64,000 bases of DNA, from the NCBI GenBank assembly GCA_030065855.1, contig JASJCT010000022.1, forward strand, positions 161,743 to 225,742, written 5' to 3'. This document shows, piece after piece, positions 58,701-64,000 of the stretch. The translations under genes were made by a program, and so were the position numbers. How positions within the stretch are numbered: position 1 is the stretch's first letter; every line of letters starts with the position of its first letter. The notes under the pieces are model-generated. The model was not told where the DNA came from, ran no database searches, and worked only from the letters and a program-made list of their open reading frames with translations. Source of the DNA: Myxococcota bacterium. Its GTDB lineage: Bacteria; Myxococcota_A; Polyangia; JAAYKL01.

Positions 58701-60403
58701 CCGCTTGTAGTTTTGGGAAGTGCTGCTGTCTTTAATAGAACGATATCGAAAACCTTGAAGCCGTGTGCGGATGCAACCGCGTTGCTTATGTCACGGAATA
58801 CTTCGCTCGTATTTATTTTTCGTATCTGACTGCGTTTGACCTCCTGGACAACTACTGGCTTTTCTACGCCGTCGCGTTCGATGCTAAATGCAGCACTTCC
58901 GCCACGCTGAAGCGCATGATGTGCTTTTTCTACTGTGGCCTCAATATCCTGTGGATAAAAATTTACACCATGGATAATTATCATATCTTTTAGACGGCCT
59001 GTAACAAAGAGCTGGTCCGAATAAACAAACCCCATGTCTCCGGTACGTAAAAATGATTTGTCTTTTCCATTTAGAATGGATGCTTGGAACGTCTCCTTGG
59101 TCTCCTTTTTCTTGTTCCAGTAGCCGTGCGCGATATGTTTGCCCGCTACCCATATTTCCCCTATTTCGCTCTCTGCGCATAGCTCAAACGATACGGGATC
59201 GACAATCGCGACATTCTCTTCGATTAACATCGGACCGCAGCCTACTAAGGGTTGACCCAATTCTTTATTTTCTTCTGGAATTGCTTCTCCCAGCTTAAGA
59301 GCCTCTGTGTTGAAATATCGTATTAGGGGCTCATCCGGCATTCGACAAATAGAAATCCCCAAAGTCGCTTCGGCCATACCGTAACTCGGCGCGAATGCAG
59401 TTCTTTTGAAACCACACGTTTTGAATTCTTCAGAAAAGCGATCTATAGTGTCTGCTCGAACCGGCTCTGCGCCATTGTAAGCAAATATCCAACTACTTAA
59501 ATCTATTGTTGTTTTTTGTTGTTCATCAATTTTTTCTAGACATAACTCGTATCCAAAATTGGGGCCACCGCATGCGACTGCTCTATATTTTGAGATTGCC
59601 CACAATAGACAAAATGGCTTTTGAAGAAATACTACTGGTGGAATCATGACTGTCGTTGAACCGTTGTAGATAGAATGAGTAATCCCAAATACCAACCCCA
59701 TGTCATGATAGAGCGGCATCCACAATATCTGGGTTGAGCCTTCAGGGAGTTTAATACGGTTTCCTATCATTTCGTTGTTCATCATCAAGTTACGATGAGT
59801 AATTACAGCTCCTTTGGGAAGACCGGTTGAGCCAGATGTGTACTGAAGATACGCCGCATCGTTATCATTAAAAGCCGGCTTCAAAAAACTAAATGGAACC
59901 GACTCGAGAGAATCTATATCAGGTACAACAAAAATTTCCGGGCGTGAGCTTTCTTCGAATTCACGCTCTATCCACGCACTTACTTTTTTCAAATATGCCT
60001 GGGTTGTAAGGATTACCCTTGGCTGAGCATCGATTATTATATTCTTCAATCGACTTGTGTGTTGATTCTGTTTGTTGAGCTGCGGAGGATAAGCCGGTAT
60101 TGCGACGGTTCCTGCGTACAAGCACCCAAAAAAGGAGATTACATATTCAATCCCGCTAGGACACGCAATGAGCACTCTGTCTCGTTCTTCAACACGCGTT
60201 CGAATTTGAGCCGCGAGAATACGCGATTTCAAATCCAGTTGACCGTAATTAAGTTTACCTGCTTCAATCTCACCGTCTTGCAAAAACACAACCGCTGTCC
60301 TATCTGGATGTATTTCCGCTCTCTGACTCATTAAATCGATAATGTTCGAAAAACTAGTACGAAATTTGACATTTGTATCCATATTCATTTTGCTTAATCT
60401 CAC
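52781..60403 (-). CDS. FAAL-ACP-KS-AT-DH-KR-ACP polyketide synthase
   Basis: FAAL (GTVAIPAYPP, LQYTSGSTGLPKGAVITHRN); ACP GIDS; KS VDSACSSSLVAVHNAC; AT GHSVGEY and HAFHS; DH NHAISGNVLMP and DSCFQ; KR GGVGGLG, HAAGVLDDG, GNYAAANAWLDG; ACP GFDS. Confidence 0.95.
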   Translation of the reverse strand: MRLSKMNMDTNVKFRTSFSNIIDLMSQRAEIHPDRTAVVFLQDGEIEAGKLNYGQLDLKSRILAAQIRTRVEERDRVLIACPSGIEYVISFFGCLYAGTVAIPAYPPQLNKQNQHTSRLKNIIIDAQPRVILTTQAYLKKVSAWIEREFEESSRPEIFVVPDIDSLESVPFSFLKPAFNDNDAAYLQYTSGSTGLPKGAVITHRNLMMNNEMIGNRIKLPEGSTQILWMPLYHDMGLVFGITHSIYNGSTTVMIPPVVFLQKPFCLLWAISKYRAVACGGPNFGYELCLEKIDEQQKTTIDLSSWIFAYNGAEPVRADTIDRFSEEFKTCGFKRTAFAPSYGMAEATLGISICRMPDEPLIRYFNTEALKLGEAIPEENKELGQPLVGCGPMLIEENVAIVDPVSFELCAESEIGEIWVAGKHIAHGYWNKKKETKETFQASILNGKDKSFLRTGDMGFVYSDQLFVTGRLKDMIIIHGVNFYPQDIEATVEKAHHALQRGGSAAFSIERDGVEKPVVVQEVKRSQIRKINTSEVFRDISNAVASAHGFKVFDIVLLKTAALPKTTSGKVRRRECKNRYLKMELREIARYLENKKEYRNPDITQEREKVTVLNTTLNYTRNEIEKFLLKQISKKSKLKLNRIDVKDSFAHYGIDSVAAAELSSELEKWLNRSLDPTIVYDYPNIAALSSYLASSSSIIRSQKSEMTLAEEGIAVVGIGCRFPGNVSNPDEYWNFLSNGKDAITEVPPERWKIEKYYNKQAGTPGKMNTRFGGFLKEVDLFDAEVFGISPKEASNMDPQQRLLLEVTWEALEHAHIPHSTLRGTQTGVFVGICTSDYDRVQSRQDSALNEYFGTGNALSIAANRLSYVFDFCGPSWAVDSACSSSLVAVHNACRSLESGESDIALAGGVNLILSPDITIALSQAKMMAPDGRCKTFDERADGYVRSEGCGMIVLQRVSDALKRKSKILAIIRGSAVNQDGHSNGLTAPNGESQKAVIRRALSNAGVTSDQISYFETHGTGTKLGDPIEVNALKDIVDENNDRHSPCYLGSVKTNLGHLEAAAGIAALIKVVLCMQNKKLVPSLHLTKLNPFINLDHSTMEIPTDLKEWNGNGEPLSAGISSFGFGGTNAHIVLQDYSKDSSVESDGISNRDRGEGALFVLSAHSQEALRQNADVCASFIQSTDEKISTQEICHSAVLGKNHLQERLAVPVKSKLQLIDELSRFGRGGESRRAVWGSVTENDNPQIAFIFTGQGSQYAEMGMELYKTQPIFRDIIDICDNTLANELPKSILTVLKQRSKGDSDLDNTLYTQPALFALEVALSTLWKSWGVEPDILLGHSVGEYSAACIAGVFDVETGIKIIAKRAELMSDLPSRGVMYAVTAPLEVVEKTIGRRSKTVDIAAINGESSLVLSGEELGVKDLAWELESSGYNTKKLTVSHAFHSHLMEPIMNEFGDFIQKYKLRAPKVKLISNVHGQIAGDEIATVDYWVDHVRKPVMYYRGIKTLKKSGCEIYVEVGPQPILLEMARPILGTFESIPSMRKATSAVLQMYEGLGKLYVRGVSVDLRKIFTQLKQPEVCLPRYRFQRLKYWFDQAATTSQPVRTTDFRGLTCHMKNCLSLMAESEKERYELQPDQNDLNFLKNHAISGNVLMPAAGFLYLLSESSISVFDSSKLCFDNIAIEQPLLFNDNSNYRLQIVYSNEGNKKRVVSLYSNNTNNIENKSSWQLHVSAFAIPYEEAGNSDRVSIEQIIENMSQEMSVKKFYAELHKIGFNYGPNFRMIKRIWSGHDESVSCISLKKIENPSNFESYTTIVDSCFQTLAASIQRQKNIGLYVPMSMGRYQQYRRFEETNFWAHCRIAPNDKALEDGDYDPAVIVANIAIYDEFGEIFASIDDLKLRKLSKDFLAKKRTVTNNDAFHLLKWIESKIVSGGNNRKKQKEKRDRKATSWLIFADKKGVGSDLSKIIKDKDEKVHLFYKDKEEINSVSRKSKNRSFWSGTIKSTIDTELDSTAAIRKIVYLWGLDIEHSEVENGESAFAATLSICSDVLFLVKELTARSIESKIQLSIVTNSAVAFQLEKSFPLPVHASLWGLGRTISVEHPELNVRMIDILKQTDAIMLYEELDHDSNEGQVLLREKGRGRYVGRLTNSVELDLIDKNDTGVIKDASYLISGGVGGLGALVAERLAANGARNLILIGRSNPNEKVQERVKILREKGIQLAVRKGDITSQREVNSIISEARCSMPPIKGVIHAAGVLDDGVLTRLSTDQMKTVLAPKLLGAYCLHEATKNLSLDFFVMFSSLASLIGSPGQGNYAAANAWLDGFAHFRKALGLTATSVNWGAWLGVGMAANRQSFKMRKESGLRDISVELGSEALDRIILNSPTQVGVFTFDWSMFSDSLWILNSPSVFSELASKHSEEKGGTEDFSIVNNILDKIDNITNDEAKNVLKEYLIEKAGRILGYEKLTFVNSSKSINEYGFDSLMAMELKRQILKELGIDLPLDYFVKGLSIEEIASHFLDKIRIAAIMDDSESNNPNEEELEVITL

Positions 60404-60584
60404 TGGGCTGGATGTTTGTTACCCTATTTCTTCTTCCACAATCGTATTAACGACAGAAAGATACTGCCATTTATGCTTTTCTAGTATTTTGAAATTATTA
60501 TACTAATTTATTATGTTATCTACCTCTAAAACCCCAAAGATCCTTGCTAGCTTATAGCTCTACTGGCTATCAATGCTTATCAAG

Positions 60585-60720
60585 TGCGTAATCCGGTGAA
60601 GCCGATTGCTGAATCCGGACGATGCCGATCGCTTGTTCCGGAATTCGTGATCGTTTTCACCGGATTCGGTGATCGACTTCATTCGGAATCGTTGATCGAT
60701 TTTGACCGGAATACGCATCA
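60585..60720. repeat. Degenerate TCCGGA/GATCG repeat cluster, probable IS21-type terminal remnant
   Basis: atccggtgaagccgattgctga/atccggacgatgccgatcgcttg/ttccggaattcgtgatcgttttcacc/ggattcggtgatcgacttca/ttcggaatcgttgatcgattttgacc/ggaatacgc. Confidence 0.55.
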
Positions 60721-61111
60721 AGCCAAATCGCTTCTCTGTTATTTTTGCTACTTTTCAGTCAAGATAGAACAGTTCCACCTAGGTTATCAACAGAAAAATC
60801 GAAGTCCTATCGGCACTCGCTTATCGTGCATCTCTATAAGGGGGGCTTATAGCCGCTAGACAGCCAAACTCCCACTGTTACTAGCTCAGCTCCCCTCTGT
60901 GTAGCGTTGTCTCTTAAACTCCTGTTTAAGGAACATACAATTCAAGATCTGTACGATAATCTCGCGAAATGAACTAAAGAGCTGGCCACCAATGGGAGAG
61001 CAATCTTGCCTGCTCTTTTGTCTTTTGTTTAAGTCCTAAGTAAAGGTGATCGTTCTACGTTCTAATTTGTAAATATTATAAACAGACAAGTCTCGTTGGA
61101 TGCACAGTTCT

Positions 61112-62020
61112 CTACATTAGCGATGTTGAAAAATAGCGTTCAGCACGATCCGGCAGAATCGTCACGACTTTTGATTTGGGGCCTAAAAAAGCGGCCTCCT
61201 TCATTGCAGCGTAGACATTCGCCCCGGATGAAGTGCCGACTAAAAGGCCCTCTTGACGCATGAGCCTACGTGTGACTTCAAGCGCTTCTTCGTCTGTAAC
61301 TTCCACAACATGGTTGAGAATTGTCGTATCCAAAACTGTGGGCACAAAACCATCACCGATACCTTGTATCTGATGAAGACCTGGTTCATGCCCCAACAGC
61401 GCTGAAACGTTTTTCGGCTCTACCGCAACAATGCGGATATTCGGGCGCTTTTCTTTTAGATAGCGACCCACACCTGCAAGGGTTCCCCCAGATCCGACTC
61501 CCATAACAAAAGAATCTAGCTCTCCATTCACTTGTTCCAGTATTTCTGGGCCAGTGAAAAGATAATGCGTTTCTGGGTTATGTGGGTTTTCGAACTGTTG
61601 CGGGATCCACGCGTCTTGAATTTCTTCTTTCAACGACCATAGTTTTTTAAGGGCACCTTCCAAAGAATCTTCCGCAGGAGTGAGGATACACTCACCACCA
61701 AACGCAGAAATGATTTTTTTACGCTCAGTGCTCATATTTTCTGGCATGACCAGCTTGACCTGGTAGCCTTTTTGACAACCAACAAAGGATAGACCTATTC
61801 CGGTATTGCCAGAAGTCGCCTCGATAATGGTTCCACTTGGTTTAAGAAGACCACTAGCTTCAGCTTTTTCAATCATATACTTGGCTATCCGATCTTTAAT
61901 GGAGCCACCGGGATTCAGCATTTCAGCCTTCGCAAAAATATTCCCATTACCTAGCGTTCGAATATTAATCAGAGGAGTTCTGCCAATGTTTTCAAGTATA
62001 AAGCTTCTATCTGTCGACAT
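61112..62020 (-). CDS. cysK: Cysteine synthase (O-acetylserine sulfhydrylase)
   Basis: NIGRTPLINI, KAEMLNPGGSIKDRIAKYMIEKAE, EATSGNTGIGLSFVG, GVGSGGTLAGVGRYLKE, LHQIQGIGDGFVP, GTSSGANVYAA. Confidence 0.93.
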   Translation of the reverse strand: MSTDRSFILENIGRTPLINIRTLGNGNIFAKAEMLNPGGSIKDRIAKYMIEKAEASGLLKPSGTIIEATSGNTGIGLSFVGCQKGYQVKLVMPENMSTERKKIISAFGGECILTPAEDSLEGALKKLWSLKEEIQDAWIPQQFENPHNPETHYLFTGPEILEQVNGELDSFVMGVGSGGTLAGVGRYLKEKRPNIRIVAVEPKNVSALLGHEPGLHQIQGIGDGFVPTVLDTTILNHVVEVTDEEALEVTRRLMRQEGLLVGTSSGANVYAAMKEAAFLGPKSKVVTILPDRAERYFSTSLM

Positions 62021-62169
62021 TTTTTTCCTCACTGCCGAGTTTGGTAGTCTTTTCCTGTATTTCAAAAAGAGAACATTTCGTACTTTAAGTTTATTTTAAA
62101 CACGCCGCAGGCTGCTGATGCCGCACTACTGCGCACCAGAGAGGTCATGTTTTAGAAAAATGTTAAACG

Positions 62170-62742
62170 TTACCTGCTAGCTACGGATGAATCAAGCCTT
62201 TGTAGATCCGTTTCGGCGCTTAGAACTACGGAAACGCCTACTCCAAGCATATCTACCCACACCGTTAGCTTCCTAGCTTTTCCTATGTGTATTATTGTCC
62301 CGGATACACCTGTCAGTGATCCGGATAAAATCTTAACTGTTTCACCAAGCTTAAAATCTGTCTCAATTGTCAGTGCAGTACCGTTATTTGTAAGACTCCA
62401 TACGTCTCTTATCTGATGATCTAATAATTCCTCCTCCAACTTCGTCGTTGCTCTTATAACCTGCAATACGCATCCCGACTCTTTGAGCGACTGTTTACTA
62501 CAGATCCCTTTAACAAAAATATATCCCGGGAAAAGAGGATTCGAGGTGGTACGGGATTTTCTTCCGCTACACGTGGTTCTATATATAGTTGGCATGTAAT
62601 ATTTTATCCGCTGGGCATGCATGATTCGAGCCGCCTTCTTCTCCCATCTGGGACGTACTCGAACGCAGCTCCATGAAGAGACAAGTGATTCTCCTTCGCT
62701 ACAAAACAGATCCGGAGGGTATATGTACTGTTCTTGAACCAT
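62170..62742 (-). CDS. NusG-family transcription antiterminator paralog
   Basis: SWSCVRVRPRWEKKAARIMHAQRIKYYMPTI...NPLFPGYIFVKG; KOW-like FKLGETVKILSGSLTGVSGTIIHIGK. Confidence 0.88.
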   Translation of the reverse strand: MVQEQYIYPPDLFCSEGESLVSSWSCVRVRPRWEKKAARIMHAQRIKYYMPTIYRTTCSGRKSRTTSNPLFPGYIFVKGICSKQSLKESGCVLQVIRATTKLEEELLDHQIRDVWSLTNNGTALTIETDFKLGETVKILSGSLTGVSGTIIHIGKARKLTVWVDMLGVGVSVVLSAETDLQRLDSSVASR

Positions 62743-63012
62743 TAATTACACTACTGCAAAGCTAAACAGAATCTGTCTACTTTGCGACTCCTTAAAAAAA
62801 TGCATCTGTGAAGACGAGCATGTACGTTCTACCGTCATCACACTGAACCTGAATGCCAACACTACTTGAGTGCTATCAATCTTTTTTCGAGCTTCTCTTC
62901 AAATTCTAACCCCTTACAAAAGATATAATTTTCACAGTAAATATCTCATAGGCTACTTACGTATTGAGAGTCAACCCTTTTTTTATTTTTTTTGATAGAA
63001 AAGCTACTTGTA

Positions 63013-63895
63013 CCTAAAAGTTTCGAAAACTACGCCCTAAGACTGCGTTTTTCCCGTTCCCGCAGCGTCCTGATCTTCTGAATTCTCGATTTGAATTGAT
63101 CCCAGTCTTAGATGCGAGCGCATGATTCCGGAAGTCGCAGGCCAGATTCGTTGACCGTATGCCCGGGTACGTAGATGTACGGGAACCGCAAACTCTGCGA
63201 GGTTCTCGTCGCGAAGAGTCGTGTGACTTTTTTCGTGGCATCGCGACGCCTTGTACCGCATATCACCTCGGTCGCAAATCCGACCATAGGGCGTGGGCAA
63301 GAAGGGAAAGCTGCTGCCATACACCGTTGGCACTGTACTTCCGAGACAGCAATACGTCGAATAAGAAACCACTCTTCAATTCGCCGATGTCTTTCTCTTG
63401 ACCGCCCCGCCCGGCATAGAAAGTATGCATTTCTTCCATCGGCATTTCTCCGTGCTCGAAGTTGAGGCAAAACAGCATGTACCGATATTCCTGGTCGTTC
63501 GGCTGGAACAGTTCGAGCTGCTATCCTTTGTGCTTGGCTATCTCCTTGTTGCTTAGGCGAAAACGATAGGCCACAAAATCCCTAGCCTCTGACCAGCTCT
63601 TCATCTCCCAACTTAACTCGAAGGCGTCTACTCCATCTAGAATCTCGATCCAGCCCTTGCGATTCTTCACGTTGAGAGCAAGGTCTTCGTATATTTTCGC
63701 AACCATCACATACTTGAAACTCTCTGACTCGTACATTCTTAGCAACTTGTCGTCGAAAAATGCAGAGTCTTGGCGCACACGGATCCGAACTCCAGGAATC
63801 TCTGACTTCAATCGGCGGATGACTTTATGCATAAAATTGACCACTGCATCGATGTCCGAAACGTTTTCGGGCCTGTTTAGTACTGCTAGGAATTA
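63013..63895 (-). pseudogene. Truncated, frameshifted IS1380-like transposase
   Basis: Minus-strand AVLNRPENVSDIDAVVNFMHKVI...VRIRVRQDSAFFDDKLLRMYE, then FYAGRGGQEKDIGELKSGFLFDVLLSRKYSANGVWQQLSLLAHAL; N-terminal half absent. Confidence 0.75.
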
Positions 63896-63924
63896 CCCCG
63901 AAAAAAATGTCTCAGAGGACAGGT

Positions 63925-64000
63925 CTTGGGGCATTGCCGGTGGAATCGGGGGCTTGGTCGTCGGCCTGGTCGAGGTACTGGTGCTCGTCCTGTTTGCCTC
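63925..64000 (+). repeat. Direct repeat copy 2: 5'-truncated copy of the sulfatase gene start, runs off window
   Basis: Exact match to 27917-27992; the first 16 nt of the gene including ATG are absent. Confidence 0.97.

Noticed and set aside
61112-62020. Cysteine synthase as a cystathionine beta-synthase or self-resistance enzyme
   Set aside because: Motifs (GSIKDR, SGNTGIG, HQIQGIGDGFVP) fit CysK best and there is no CBS-domain tail; a resistance role cannot be supported from sequence.
40294-62115. Shared 12-mer agcagcctgcgg at 40294 and, inverted, at 62104
   Set aside because: Too short to exclude chance in 64 kb and the match does not extend.

Overview
The window has two compositional halves. 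Bases 1 to ~30,950 look like GC-rich bacterial chromosome: a radical-SAM fragment, a polyprenyl-synthetase-like protein with an overlapping membrane histidine kinase, TPR lipoproteins, tRNA-Leu(UAA), a patatin, PC4-like protein, purSL/purQ, rnc, VKOR-DsbA, greA, recG and a sulfatase-HEAT membrane protein. Bases ~31,000 to ~63,900 are visibly AT-richer and carry a hybrid biosynthetic cluster: type II thioesterase, methyltransferases, PPTase, MMPL/RND exporter with LolA-like and DUF1302-like partners, FAAL-ACP-KS-AT-DH-KR-ACP PKS, two NRPSs, GMC oxidoreductase, cysteine synthase and a NusG paralog. It is punctuated by decayed IS elements (IS701-like, IS1380-like, a probable IS21-like end). Main points of interest: (1) the PKS appears to face two alternative NRPSs, both with TubC-like docking domains and Cys-type adenylation pockets, one ending in TE and one in a reductase, i.e. 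a possible forked assembly line with its own cysteine synthase and NusG-type antiterminator; (2) a candidate defence locus between purQ and rnc (HTH, TrlF-like PHP-ABC ATPase, AlbA_2/Schlafen-like protein, RelE/Phd toxin-antitoxin) driven by a consensus sigma70 promoter; (3) the last 76 nt of the window exactly repeat 27917-27992, so a 36,008-bp segment containing the cluster is bounded by a direct repeat; (4) a ComQ/ComP-like isoprenyl-synthase/kinase pair whose kinase has a duplicated membrane module. All assignments are by eye from the sequence and supplied translations; no database search was run.
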